In this document: positions 7,112-14,698 of the stretch, in pieces | Position numbering within the stretch: the first letter of the stretch is position 1 | Layout: each line of letters starts with the position of its first letter | NCBI GenBank assembly: GCA_947479185.1 | Contig: CANJYY010000006.1 | Location: 1-20,129, forward strand | Length of the DNA: 20,129 nt | Origin: Caulobacteraceae bacterium | Lineage (GTDB): Bacteria > Pseudomonadota > Alphaproteobacteria > Caulobacterales > Caulobacteraceae | Direction: 5' to 3' | Notes under the pieces: model-generated | Seen by the model: only the letters and a program-made list of their open reading frames with translations | The model's database searches: none | Told to the model about the DNA's origin: nothing | Translations under genes and position numbers: made by a program

Positions 7112-8143
7112 ATGACCTCGTTTCTGCGTTCCGACCGGTCCCGTCCGGTCGCTGTCTGGTTGCTGGCCGTGGCCGTGCTGGTGCTGGCGATGGTGGTGGT
7201 CGGGGGCGCGACCCGCCTGACCGGCTCGGGCCTGTCGATCACCGAGTGGAAGCCGGTCACCGGCGCCCTGCCGCCGATGGGCGAAGAGGCCTGGGGCAAC
7301 GAGTTCGCCAAGTACCAGAAGATCCCGCAGTACCAGCAGGTCAACCGCGGCATGACCCTGGCGCAGTTCAAGTCGATCTACGGCTGGGAGTGGGCGCACC
7401 GGCTGCTGGCCCGGCTGGTGGTGGCCGCCTTCGCCATCCCGCTGGTGGTGTTCCTGGTCCGGCGGCAGATCCCCAGGCGGCTGATCTGGCGCTGCGCCGG
7501 GATGTTCGGCCTGCTGGCCATGCAGGCCGTGGTCGGCTGGTGGATGGTGGCCAGCGGCCTGGCCGGCCGGGTCTCGGTCGCGCCGGAGCGGCTGGCGACG
7601 CATCTTGGCCTGGCGCTGGCGCTGTTCGTGCTGCTGGTCTGGACGGCGCTCGACGCCGATGCCGGCCAGTCGCGCCAGGCCAACCCGACGCGCTGGCGGG
7701 CCGGGTCGCTGATCTTCCTCGGCGCGGCCTATGTGCAGAGCCTGCTTGGCGCGCTGGTCGCCGGGGCGCACGCAGGCTTCATCTACAATGACTGGCCGCT
7801 GATGAACGGCGCGCTGGTTCCGAAGGACTACGCCGGCGACGGCCTGTGGGCGACCCTGGCGCACAACCAGGCTTCGGTGCAGTTCCATCACCGGATCGGC
7901 GCCTATCTGCTGCTGGCGGCCGCCCTGACCCTCGCCGGCATGGCCTGGCGCGCCCGCTACCTCGCCGCCGAGGCCCGTATGCTTGGTCTCGCAGTGGGCG
8001 GCGTGGTGCTGATGCAGGCGGTGCTCGGCGTCGCGACGCTGATGACCGGCGTGCCGCTGTGGCTGGGCATCCTGCACCAGCTGGGCGCCGCGATCCTGCT
8101 GGCGACGGCCACGGCCTTCGCCTGGCGCGTCGGTCGCACCTAG
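7112..8143 (+). CDS. ctaA: Heme A synthase (CtaA/COX15 type 2)
   Basis: Integral membrane enzyme that oxidises the C8 methyl of heme O to a formyl group, giving heme A for aa3-type cytochrome oxidase. The 343 residues form about eight membrane helices in two similar halves. The heme-ligand histidines are in place: His96 ([10 protein letters not shown]), His164 (ATHLGLAL), His259/260 (QFHHRIGAY) and His322 (ILHQLGAA). [21 protein letters not shown] near the N-terminus (residues 31-51, cited in part) and [13 protein letters not shown] are family hallmarks. ATG 7112 has no ribosome binding site. TAGATA 7 nt before it could be a -10 element, which would make the mRNA leaderless. It stands alone and converges with the PhoX-like gene across a repeat element. 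Confidence 0.95.
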   Translation: MTSFLRSDRSRPVAVWLLAVAVLVLAMVVVGGATRLTGSGLSITEWKPVTGALPPMGEEAWGNEFAKYQKIPQYQQVNRGMTLAQFKSIYGWEWAHRLLARLVVAAFAIPLVVFLVRRQIPRRLIWRCAGMFGLLAMQAVVGWWMVASGLAGRVSVAPERLATHLGLALALFVLLVWTALDADAGQSRQANPTRWRAGSLIFLGAAYVQSLLGALVAGAHAGFIYNDWPLMNGALVPKDYAGDGLWATLAHNQASVQFHHRIGAYLLLAAALTLAGMAWRARYLAAEARMLGLAVGGVVLMQAVLGVATLMTGVPLWLGILHQLGAAILLATATAFAWRVGRT

Positions 8144-8178
8144 GCCCTGTCTCCCCTTCGGTGGGCTGACCGACGGAT

Positions 8179-8290
8179 CCTCCCCCCTGGGGGAGGTGTC
8201 TCCGCAAAGCGGAGACGGAGAGGGTCTGACCGGACCGCCTGTGACCCCCTCAGCCAGCCCTGCGGGCTGCCAGCTCCCACAAGGGGGAGC
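8179..8290. repeat. REP/MITE-like two-armed intergenic repeat between ctaA and the PhoX-like gene
   Basis: Two facing arms of about 47 nt, each made of two hairpins. Left arm: CTCCCC...GGGGAG (8181-8195), then an 8-bp hairpin GTCTCCGC-AAA-GCGGAGAC (8198-8216), ending GGAGAGGGTC. Right arm, read on the opposite strand: CTCCCCCTTGTGGGAG, then a 6-bp hairpin with a different sequence (8255-8269), ending GGGGGTC. Outer parts match between arms while the inner hairpins differ in sequence but keep the fold. It fills the space between the 3' ends of two convergent genes. Transposase genes are absent. Confidence 0.75.
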
Positions 8291-8303
8291 ATCCCCGTTG
8301 TTT

Positions 8304-9704
8304 CTAGCCCTTCAGCGCGCCCCAGGGGCCGGTCACGGCCAGGGTGATGCCGGGCGTGTAGATGTTGACGAACAGGGTCCCGCCGTCGGGCGAGAAACAG
8401 ACCCCCGCCAGCTCGGCGTTGTCCTTGTAGACGTTGCGGCCGAGCGCATAGACCTTGCCCTCCGGCGTGACGCCGCGCAGGTGGTTGCGCAGCACGTCCG
8501 AATAGCGGTCCTCGCAGACCAGCAGATGGCCGTTCGGGGCCACGGTGATGTTGTCGGGATAGTCCAGCACCCGGTCCTCGACCGATTCCAGGAACAGCTC
8601 GATCGAGCCCGGCGCCTCGACCTCGCCCGGTTGCCCCTCGTGGGGGCTGGGCCGGTAGCGCAGGATCTGCCCGTGCTTTCCCGGGCCGCTGCTGGTGCAG
8701 GTGAACCAGGCCTCGCCCTTGCCCCAGAAGATGCCTTCGCCACGGCCGACGATGACCGCGCCGTCGGCGTGGCCGCGGAAACGCAGGTCGTCGTTCGGCG
8801 ATTCGACATCCTTCAGGTCGACCCAGGCGGCCGGGCGGACGTCGCCCTGCTTCCAGATGACCTTGCCGTCCCAGTTGCGCGCGTCCGCGCCTGGCGCGTC
8901 CCTGAAGGCCAGCGCCTGCAGCCGCCCGCCTTCGGCCAGCTTGCCGGGGACGGTGGGAATGAAGCGGTAGAACAGGCCGGCCCGGTCGGGGGAGGGCGCG
9001 TCCTCGGTCATGTAGACGATGCCCGTCGCCGGATCGATGGCGGCGGCCTCGTGAAAGAAGCGGCCCATGGCCTTGAGCGGAACCGGGTCGACGAGGCCGC
9101 GGCCCCGGGCCGGCACCTCGAACACCCAGCCATGATCCTTGCCCAGGCCCTGCTTCGGCCCGTCGGCGGTTTCCTCGCAGGTCAGCCAGCTGCCCCAGGG
9201 CGTCGCGCCGCCGGCGCAGTTGGTCGAGGTGCCGAACAGGGCCATCTCCGCCTTGACCAGCTTGCCGGTCTCGAGATCGTAGACCAGCCGGGACACGCCG
9301 CCGGTCAGCGGATTGCCGGCGGCGTCGACATCGAACACCTTCTCCGGCTTGGGGCGCTTCTTCACCGCGCGGCCGATGCCGAGCGGGCCGAGGTTGGGCT
9401 GCTTGTAGGTGTTCTCGTGGTTGCGCATCAGAATCACTCGGGAACCACGGCCGGGGAAGCAGGCCATGCCGTCGGCCCGTCCGGGCACGACGTAGCCGTC
9501 GTCCATCGTCTGGCCGGCGAAGGACACCACGCGATAGGAGAAGCCCTCCGGCAGGTCGAAGATGCCGTTCGGATCGGGCCTGAGCGGGCCGTAGCCCTCT
9601 ATCTCGTTGAGATAGGTCTCCGGCGCCGTCTGGGCCCGGGCGAGGCCGCCAAAGGCGAGCGAGGCGGCTGTGGCCCCGAGAAGCGAACGGCGATTGAGAT
9701 GCAT
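8304..9704 (-). CDS. PhoX-family (DUF839) Tat-exported phosphatase-like protein
   Basis: 466-residue exported protein. The N-terminus has a twin-arginine signal (NRRSLLG, Arg5-Arg6) with a likely cleavage after Ala24 (ARA), so it is exported folded to the periplasm or outside. The mature part has the PhoX pattern: RNHEN (94-98), TNCAGGATPWGSWLTCEE (161-178, with the metal-bridging Cys163 position), FHEAAAIDP, YMTEDAPSPDRAGLFYRF and DYPDNITVAPNGHLLVCED. Known PhoX enzymes are Ca/Fe-dependent alkaline phosphatases, but the DUF839 family also has members of unproven activity, so the substrate is open. ATG 9704 has GGAG at 8 nt spacing on the minus strand. No clear Pho box was found, and it is divergent from rplM. 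Confidence 0.87.
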   Translation of the reverse strand: MHLNRRSLLGATAASLAFGGLARAQTAPETYLNEIEGYGPLRPDPNGIFDLPEGFSYRVVSFAGQTMDDGYVVPGRADGMACFPGRGSRVILMRNHENTYKQPNLGPLGIGRAVKKRPKPEKVFDVDAAGNPLTGGVSRLVYDLETGKLVKAEMALFGTSTNCAGGATPWGSWLTCEETADGPKQGLGKDHGWVFEVPARGRGLVDPVPLKAMGRFFHEAAAIDPATGIVYMTEDAPSPDRAGLFYRFIPTVPGKLAEGGRLQALAFRDAPGADARNWDGKVIWKQGDVRPAAWVDLKDVESPNDDLRFRGHADGAVIVGRGEGIFWGKGEAWFTCTSSGPGKHGQILRYRPSPHEGQPGEVEAPGSIELFLESVEDRVLDYPDNITVAPNGHLLVCEDRYSDVLRNHLRGVTPEGKVYALGRNVYKDNAELAGVCFSPDGGTLFVNIYTPGITLAVTGPWGALKG

Positions 9705-9778
9705 GGGACGACTCCGGGATACGGAACCGGGCTAGAACCCGTCCGTGACGTTGTCACTACAGCGAGGGTGGAAGTTTT

Positions 9779-9821
9779 CGGTATTATGTTACCGAACGAT
9801 AGTTTTCCCTTATGCGGTAAC
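9779..9821. promoter_or_regulatory. AT-rich stretch with nested inverted repeats between the PhoX-like gene and rplM
   Basis: CGGTA (9779-9783) and TACCG (9790-9794) form a palindrome spaced by 6 nt, and GTTACCG (9788-9794) is also complementary to CGGTAAC (9815-9821). On the minus strand CATAAT (9783-9788) could be the -10 of the PhoX-like gene and lies inside the first palindrome, so a repressor site is possible. No recognisable -35 is seen, and the regulator is unknown. Confidence 0.35.
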
Positions 9822-9851
9822 GGTTTCCGGCGAAAACGAAACGCGCCTGTG

Positions 9852-9880
9852 TTGACAGGTCCGATCGTCGCAGGTAACAG
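9852..9880 (+). promoter_or_regulatory. Promoter of rplM-rpsI
   Basis: Perfect -35 TTGACA (9852-9857), 17-nt spacer, weaker -10 TAACAG (9875-9880). It predicts a start near 9887 and a leader of about 45 nt. That leader could hold ribosomal-protein autoregulation, but I see no convincing L13-binding fold in it. Confidence 0.65.
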
Positions 9881-9931
9881 CGCGCCCTCACGTCGGGGAC
9901 CGCTTGTCTCCGCCTGCAACGGATCAGTCCC

Positions 9932-10405
9932 ATGATGAAGACCACGGCTTCTTTGAAGCCCGCCGAGGTCGAGAAGAAGTGGATCGTGATCGACGCCGAG
10001 AATGTGGTCGTTGGCCGCCTCGCGTCGTTCATCGCCATGCGTCTTCGCGGCAAGCACCGTCCTGACTACACCCCGAACGTCGACTGCGGCGATTATGTCG
10101 TCGTGGTCAACGCGCAGAAGGTGAAGTTCACCGGCCGCAAGCTCGACCAGAAGATCTACTACCGCCACACCGGTCACCCGGGCGGCATCAAGGAAATCAC
10201 CGCCGGAAAGCAACTGGCCGGTCGTTTCCCCGAGCGCGTCCTGGAAAAGGCCGTCGAGCGCATGCTGCCCAAGGAAAGCCCCCTGGCCCGCAAGCAGCTG
10301 ACGCACCTGCGCATCTTCAACGGCGCCGAGCACACCCACCAGGCGCAGAGCCCTGAGCCCGTCGCGTTCGCTGAACGCAACGCCAAGAACACCCGGAGCC
10401 AATAG
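9932..10405 (+). CDS. rplM: 50S ribosomal protein L13
   Basis: 157-residue early-assembly protein of the large ribosomal subunit. Family motifs: [38 protein letters not shown] (residues 31-50), [10 protein letters not shown] and [13 protein letters not shown] 9932 is followed directly by a second ATG, so the true start may be one codon later; only a weak GGAT precedes them. It is 3 nt from rpsI in the classic L13-S9 operon, with a promoter just upstream and a terminator after rpsI. Confidence 0.98.
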   Translation: MMKTTASLKPAEVEKKWIVIDAENVVVGRLASFIAMRLRGKHRPDYTPNVDCGDYVVVVNAQKVKFTGRKLDQKIYYRHTGHPGGIKEITAGKQLAGRFPERVLEKAVERMLPKESPLARKQLTHLRIFNGAEHTHQAQSPEPVAFAERNAKNTRSQ

Positions 10406-10408
10406 ATC

Positions 10409-10879
10409 ATGGCCGAAGCTCAAGGTTTCGAGGCTCTCCAGAGCCTGTCGTCCTCGCCGGAATCCGCCCCGGCGGTCCAGAAGCTGGACAAGTACGGTCG
10501 CGCCTATGCGACCGGCAAGCGCAAGAACGCCATCGCCCGCGTCTGGATCAAGCCGGGCAAGGGTTCGATCACCATCAACGGCCGGGACCAGGAAGTTTAC
10601 TTCGCCCGCCCCGTGCTGCGCATGATGCTCGCCCAGCCCTTCCAGGTCACCGACCGGGTCGGCCAGTTCGACGTCTTCGTCACGGTTGAAGGTTCGGGCC
10701 TGTCGGGCCAGGCCGGCGCCGTGCGTCACGGCATCTCGAAGGCTCTGACCTACTTCGAACCCGCGCTGCGCACGGCCCTGAAGCCGCATGGCTTCCTGAC
10801 CCGCGACAGCCGCGTCGTCGAGCGGAAGAAGTACGGCAAGGCCAAGGCCCGCCGCTCCTTCCAGTTCTCGAAGCGCTAG
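10409..10879 (+). CDS. rpsI: 30S ribosomal protein S9
   Basis: 156-residue small-subunit protein whose C-terminal tail reaches the P-site tRNA. The tail is intact: [16 protein letters not shown] ends in the invariant Lys-Arg. The core shows [27 protein letters not shown] [15 protein letters not shown] and [11 protein letters not shown]. An N-terminal extension of about 28 residues (rich in Ser/Pro/Ala) precedes the conserved domain, as in other alphaproteobacterial S9 proteins. GGAG at 10395-10398 lies within the end of rplM and serves ATG 10409. An intrinsic terminator follows. Confidence 0.98.
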   Translation: MAEAQGFEALQSLSSSPESAPAVQKLDKYGRAYATGKRKNAIARVWIKPGKGSITINGRDQEVYFARPVLRMMLAQPFQVTDRVGQFDVFVTVEGSGLSGQAGAVRHGISKALTYFEPALRTALKPHGFLTRDSRVVERKKYGKAKARRSFQFSKR

Positions 10880-10901
10880 TCGTTCGCGAACCTGTTTTGC
10901 G

Positions 10902-10936
10902 AAAGGGCGCTTCGGGAAACCGGAGCGCCCTTTTTC
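10902..10936 (+). terminator. Intrinsic terminator of rplM-rpsI
   Basis: 14-bp stem (10902-10915 with 10920-10933) containing one G-U pair, closed by a GAAA tetraloop, ending in a TTTTT run at 10931-10935. It lies 22 nt after the rpsI stop, so argC is expected to need its own promoter or readthrough. Confidence 0.92.
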
Positions 10937-10956
10937 TTTGCGCGTTCGCTTGTGTG

Positions 10957-11063
10957 CGTCCTTCGAGACGCTCGCTTCAGGCTCGCTCCTCAGGATGACG
11001 GGGAGGGGTGGGCTTCCGCAGGGTTCGTCATGGTGAGGAGCGCGTAGCGCGTCTCGAACCACG
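10957..11063. repeat. Inverted pair of hairpin repeats in the argC leader
   Basis: Copy A (10957-11000, best read on the minus strand) and copy B (11026-11063, plus strand) share CGTCAT..TGAGGAGCG....CGTCTCGAA..ACG. The outer stem differs but stays paired: TCCT/AGGA in A, TGGT/ACCA in B. In copy B, GAG/CTC and GCGC/GCGC add inner pairs. Similar elements (GTCATCCTGAGGAGC and its relatives) are, from memory, frequent between genes in alphaproteobacteria. Copy B ends 1 nt before the argC ribosome binding site. Confidence 0.75.
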
Positions 11064-11077
11064 CAGGGAATTGGCCA

Positions 11078-12028
11078 ATGGGTAAGCCCAGGGTTTTCAT
11101 CGACGGCGAGGCCGGCACCACCGGCCTGCAGATCCGCGAGCGGCTGGTCGGCCGCACCGATCTCGAGCTGCTGTCGATCGCCGAAGAGCGCCGCAAGGAT
11201 GTGGACGCCCGCGCCGAGCTGCTCAACGCCGCCGACCTGGTGATCCTCTGCCTGCCGGACGACGCGGCGCGCGAGGCGGTCAGCCTGATAAGCAATTCCG
11301 CGGTCAAGGTCATCGACGCCTCGACCGCCCACCGTACGGCCGACGGCTGGACCTTCGGCTTCCCCGAGCTGTGCAAGAGCCAGCGGGCGGCGATCAAGGC
11401 CGCCAAGCGGGTCTCGAACCCGGGCTGCTATTCGACGGGCGCGATCGCCCTGATCCGGCCGCTGGTGCAGTCGGGCCTGATGCCGGCCGACCATCCGGTC
11501 AGCGTCAACGCCGTCAGCGGCTACAGCGGCGGCGGCAAGCCGATGATCGCCGAGTTCGAGGACGAGACCAGCCCCACCTTCACCAAGGCCCCATACCGCA
11601 TCTACGCCATGGGCCTGGAGCACAAGCACGTGCCGGAGATGCAGGTCCGTTCGGGCCTGCTGACCCGCCCGCTGTTCACCCCGGCCGTCGGCCGCTACGC
11701 CCAAGGCATGCTGGTCGAGGTGCCGCTGCATCTGGCCCAGATGGGCAATGGTCCGGACCTGAAGGACCTGCATGAGGCGCTGACGAAGCACTATCGCGGC
11801 GAGTCCTTCGTCGAGGTCGTGCCGCTGAAGGACTGCGAGGCGCTCAAGACCCTCGATCCGGAAGGGCTCAACGGCACCAACCGCATGAAGCTGTTCGTGT
11901 TCGGCTCCGAGGAGGGCCGGCAGGCGCGGCTGGTCGCCCAACTCGACAATCTCGGCAAGGGCGCGTCGGGCGCGGCGGTGCAGAACCTCAACCTGATGCT
12001 CGGCCTGCCCGAGGCCGCCGGCCTGTGA
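11078..12028 (+). CDS. argC: N-acetyl-gamma-glutamyl-phosphate reductase (type 2 ArgC)
   Basis: Cytoplasmic NADPH-dependent reductase of arginine synthesis; it converts N-acetylglutamyl phosphate to the semialdehyde. The 316-residue length and the sequence [14 protein letters not shown] at the N-terminus mark the shorter type 2 form. The catalytic Cys117 is in [10 protein letters not shown], and the His pair 182/184 is in [21 protein letters not shown] and the C-terminal [19 protein letters not shown], which closes the active site, are complete. ATG 11078 has AGGGAA at 11065-11070. The gene follows rpsI at 198 bp, with a terminator and a repeat pair in between, and its stop overlaps the GNAT gene by 4 nt. 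Confidence 0.95.
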   Translation: MGKPRVFIDGEAGTTGLQIRERLVGRTDLELLSIAEERRKDVDARAELLNAADLVILCLPDDAAREAVSLISNSAVKVIDASTAHRTADGWTFGFPELCKSQRAAIKAAKRVSNPGCYSTGAIALIRPLVQSGLMPADHPVSVNAVSGYSGGGKPMIAEFEDETSPTFTKAPYRIYAMGLEHKHVPEMQVRSGLLTRPLFTPAVGRYAQGMLVEVPLHLAQMGNGPDLKDLHEALTKHYRGESFVEVVPLKDCEALKTLDPEGLNGTNRMKLFVFGSEEGRQARLVAQLDNLGKGASGAAVQNLNLMLGLPEAAGL

Positions 12029-12477
12029 CGATCCGGCGGGCCATTCCCGCCGATACGCCGGCCCTGCGGGCGATGATGGCGGGCAGCAACGGCTATGAGC
12101 GCGCCGAGGCGCGGGCGATGATCCTCGCCTTCGCCGCCGGCTGGTCCGTATCCGAGGACGGCCATGAGGTGTGGCTGGCGGAGGCGGGCGGCGTGGTCGC
12201 CGGCTTCTACGCCCTGATCCCGCACGGCGCGGACCGTGAGCTGGACCTGTTCTTCACCGGCAATGACACCCAGGGGACCGGCCTCGGCCGCCGGCTGTTC
12301 GCGCACATGGCCGAGCGGGCCAGAGCGCTGGGCGCGGCGCGGGTGGCGATCAGCTCCAACCCGGAGGCGGCCGGGTTCTATCGCCGGATGGGCGCGGTGG
12401 ATGTCGGCGTGACCCCGCCCGGCGACGGGATCAACTGGGATCGCCCGAAATTGGAATTGATCCTCCCCGGAGCGTAG
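12025..12477 (+). CDS. GNAT-family N-acetyltransferase
   Basis: 150-residue acyl-CoA-dependent acetyltransferase. The acetyl-CoA pyrophosphate-binding loop is QGTGLG (83-88), preceded by a beta strand LDLFFTG and followed by helix [30 protein letters not shown] (111-124) is the usual motif B. The substrate cannot be told from sequence. GTG 12025 overlaps the argC stop (GTGA), so it is translated with argC, which makes a link to arginine or N-acetylglutamate metabolism possible but unproven; it is too short and too different to be a standard ArgA. The last codons and the stop TAG lie inside the repeat element that starts at 12462. Confidence 0.87.
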   Translation: MTIRRAIPADTPALRAMMAGSNGYERAEARAMILAFAAGWSVSEDGHEVWLAEAGGVVAGFYALIPHGADRELDLFFTGNDTQGTGLGRRLFAHMAERARALGAARVAISSNPEAAGFYRRMGAVDVGVTPPGDGINWDRPKLELILPGA

Positions 12478-12623
12478 CGAGGGGGAGGGGGACCATCCGA
12501 AGGATGGTGGAGGGGGCGGCGCCGAAATCGCCGGATGGCCCGGAATTCAGGACGGGGCCGCTGGCGTCTGCGCTGCCCCTCCACCGCGCTCCGCGCGGTC
12601 CCCCTCCCCACTGCGTGGGGAGG
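12462..12623. repeat. REP/MITE-like two-armed intergenic repeat between the GNAT gene and phaC
   Basis: Left arm: GGGGAGGGGGACC (12482-12494), hairpin CCATCC-GAA-GGATGG (12493-12507), GGTGGAGGGGC (12506-12516). Right arm: GCCCCTCCACC (12575-12585), hairpin ACCGCGC-TCC-GCGCGGT (12583-12599), GGTCCCCCTCCCC (12597-12609). The outer blocks are exact inverted copies, while the inner hairpins differ in sequence. Extra hairpins flank it: CCTCCCC/GGGGAGG (12462-12488) and CCTCCCCA/TGGGGAGG (12603-12623). The central spacer of about 58 bp shows nothing recognisable. It lies between convergent genes and may end both transcripts. Confidence 0.78.
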
Positions 12624-12630
12624 AAGGGGG

Positions 12631-14622
12631 CTAGCTCCGCACCTTCACGAAGCTCCCCGGCGCATCCTCGAGCGGCTTGCCGAGGGGGCCGTTGGACGGA
12701 TCGCGCGCCGGGACCATCTCGCCGGAGCGTTCGCTGAGCCAGGCGGCCCAGTGCGGCCACCAGCTGCCCGGATGCTCGACGGCGGCGGCCTGCCATTCGG
12801 CGACGGTCGCGGGCAGGGCGGGGTTGGTCCAGTGCTGGTACTTCTTCGCGTCCGGGTGGTTGATCACCCCGGCGATGTGGCCGCTGCCGGCCATGGTGAA
12901 GGTCACCGGGCCGCCGAACAGCTTGGCGCCGCGATAGATGCTGCGGAACGGCGCGATATGGTCGTCGCGCGAGGACTGCACATAGATCGGCGTCTGGACC
13001 TTGTGCAGGTCCAGCTTGACCCCGGCCAGGGTCAGCTCGCCCTTCGACAGGGCGTTGTCCTTGTAGAAATTGCGCAGATAGAACAGGTGCAGCGCCTTGG
13101 GCATGCGCGTCTGGTCGCTGTTCCAGAACAGCAGGTCGAACGGCTTGGGCTCCTTGCCCATCAGGTAGTTGTTGACGAAGAACGACCAGATCAGGTCGTT
13201 GCCGCGCAGGGCGTTGAAGGTGTCGGCCATCGACTTGCCGGGCAGGAAGCCGCCCGACTGGTCCATCGTCTCCTCGATCGACTTCAGCCAGGCGTCATCG
13301 ACGAACAGCTTCAGGTCGCCGGCCTCCTCGAAGTCCTGCTGCGCCGCGAAGAAGGTCGCCGAATTGATCCGCTTGTCGCCCTTGGCCGCCATGTGGGCGA
13401 GGGCGCAGGAAAGCAGCGTGCCGCCGATGCAGTAGCCGACCGTGTTCACCTGGGTCGTGCCGCACTGCTTCATGACCTGGGTCGTGGCGTCGTAGATGCC
13501 CTCGACGAGGTAGTCCTCGAAGGTCTTGGCCGCGAGCGTCTCGTCCGGATTGACCCAGCTGGTGACGAACACGCTGAAGCCCTGGGCCGTCAGCCAGCGG
13601 ATCAGGCTGTTATCGGGCCGCAGGTCGGTGATGTAGAACTTGTTGATCCACGGCGTGAACAGCAGCAGCGGGATCTCGCGGACCGTCTCGGTCGTCGGTT
13701 CGTACTGCAGCAGCTGCAGGATGTCGTTCTGGTAGACCACCTTGCCCGGCGCCGTGGCGACGTTCTCGCCGACGATGAACTGCTCCATGTCGGTCTGGCT
13801 GATCTGCAGCTGGCCGCCGCCGCGGGTCAGGTCGGCGGCGAAGTTCTCCATACCGCGGACCAGGCTCTCGCCGCCGCTGGTCATGGCCTCCTTGAGCGCA
13901 GCCGGATTGGACATCAGGAAGTTCGACGGCGAGATCGCGTCGGTCAGCATCTTGATGAAGAACTCGACCCGGCGCTTTTCCAGCGGGTCGACGCCCTCGA
14001 CGTCGGCGATCAACGCGTTCAGCCAGCCGCTGGTCAGCAGGTAGGACTGCTTCATCACGTCATAGACGGGATGGGCGCCCCATTCGGGATCGTTGAAGCG
14101 CTTGTCGCCCTTGGGCGGCACGACCACCGGATCGACCTGCTCGCCGCCCATCCGGCGGGCGGTGGTCTGCCACAGGTCGAGATAGCGGGAGAACAGGTCG
14201 GCCTGGGCGCGCAGCAGCCGGTCCGGCTGGGCGGCGAGGCGGCCCATGACATCGGTCAGGGCCGGGCCGACGTGGAACGGGTCGGGGCTGAGGGCGGCGG
14301 GGCTGTCGGCCTGGCGCAGGGCGGCTTCGGCGATCGCACCCTGGGCGGTGACCGCGGCCCGGGCGAGGTTGGCCGACAGCTTCTCCAGCATTTCGCGCTG
14401 GTCCGACGACAGGAAGGCGGCCGGGTCGGGCGCGCTGGCGTAGTCAGCCATCGGAGGCGGGGCCGTCGCCGCCTTCGGCGATTCGGCGGGAGCCGGCTTG
14501 GCGGCCTTCGGCGTGGTCTTCACGGAGGCGGGCTTCGCGGTGGCTTTTGCGGCGGTTTTCTTCGTCGGAGGCCGTTTGGCCGCCGTCTTTGGGGGGGTAG
14601 TCTTGCCGCTAGAGCCGGCCAT
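12631..14622 (-). CDS. phaC: Class I polyhydroxyalkanoate synthase with basic N-terminal extension
   Basis: Polymerises (R)-3-hydroxyacyl-CoA into PHA on intracellular granules. The 663 residues include the whole class I synthase: the lipase-box variant GYCIGG with catalytic Cys398, Asp554 in SRDDHIAPF and His582 in GSGHIAGV. The Asp-His distance of 28 matches that I recall for the Cupriavidus enzyme. Conserved FTPWINKFYITDL and GKEPKPFDLLFWNSDQTRMP are present. Residues 1-57 form an extra low-complexity tail with about 11 Lys among Ala, Thr and Pro (for example KKTAAKATAKPA), resembling histone H1 or PhaF tails. AAGGA about 8 nt before ATG 14622 supports this long start; Met58 (ATG at 14451) lacks a ribosome binding site. 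Divergent from a lipoprotein gene at 76 bp. Confidence 0.95.
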   Translation of the reverse strand: MAGSSGKTTPPKTAAKRPPTKKTAAKATAKPASVKTTPKAAKPAPAESPKAATAPPPMADYASAPDPAAFLSSDQREMLEKLSANLARAAVTAQGAIAEAALRQADSPAALSPDPFHVGPALTDVMGRLAAQPDRLLRAQADLFSRYLDLWQTTARRMGGEQVDPVVVPPKGDKRFNDPEWGAHPVYDVMKQSYLLTSGWLNALIADVEGVDPLEKRRVEFFIKMLTDAISPSNFLMSNPAALKEAMTSGGESLVRGMENFAADLTRGGGQLQISQTDMEQFIVGENVATAPGKVVYQNDILQLLQYEPTTETVREIPLLLFTPWINKFYITDLRPDNSLIRWLTAQGFSVFVTSWVNPDETLAAKTFEDYLVEGIYDATTQVMKQCGTTQVNTVGYCIGGTLLSCALAHMAAKGDKRINSATFFAAQQDFEEAGDLKLFVDDAWLKSIEETMDQSGGFLPGKSMADTFNALRGNDLIWSFFVNNYLMGKEPKPFDLLFWNSDQTRMPKALHLFYLRNFYKDNALSKGELTLAGVKLDLHKVQTPIYVQSSRDDHIAPFRSIYRGAKLFGGPVTFTMAGSGHIAGVINHPDAKKYQHWTNPALPATVAEWQAAAVEHPGSWWPHWAAWLSERSGEMVPARDPSNGPLGKPLEDAPGSFVKVRS

Positions 14623-14698
14623 GCGCGCGTCCTTCCCGGTGCGTGGGCGTCCGGCGCCCTTTCGCTGACGCTGATCATGGCATAAGACCGGACCCGAT

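Noticed and set aside
8144..8303. CRISPR-like repeats
   Set aside because: The repeats are facing arms of one palindromic element without regular spacers, and no cas gene is present.
9705..9830. Pho box for the PhoX-like gene
   Set aside because: No pair of CTGTCAT-like repeats at 11-bp period was found; GTGACGTTGTCAC is a palindrome and not the tandem arrangement expected for PhoB.
8196..9935. 579-codon open frame on the plus strand
   Set aside because: Antisense to the Tat-exported PhoX-like protein and begins within the repeat; no family features.
9599..11941. 780-codon open frame on the minus strand
   Set aside because: Antisense to rplM, rpsI and argC, which are certain genes; long antisense frames are expected at this GC content, and the translation has no recognisable domain.
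12535..14685. 716-codon open frame on the plus strand
   Set aside because: Antisense shadow of phaC; composition is Gly/Arg/Leu-rich and domainless, while the minus strand carries an intact catalytic triad.
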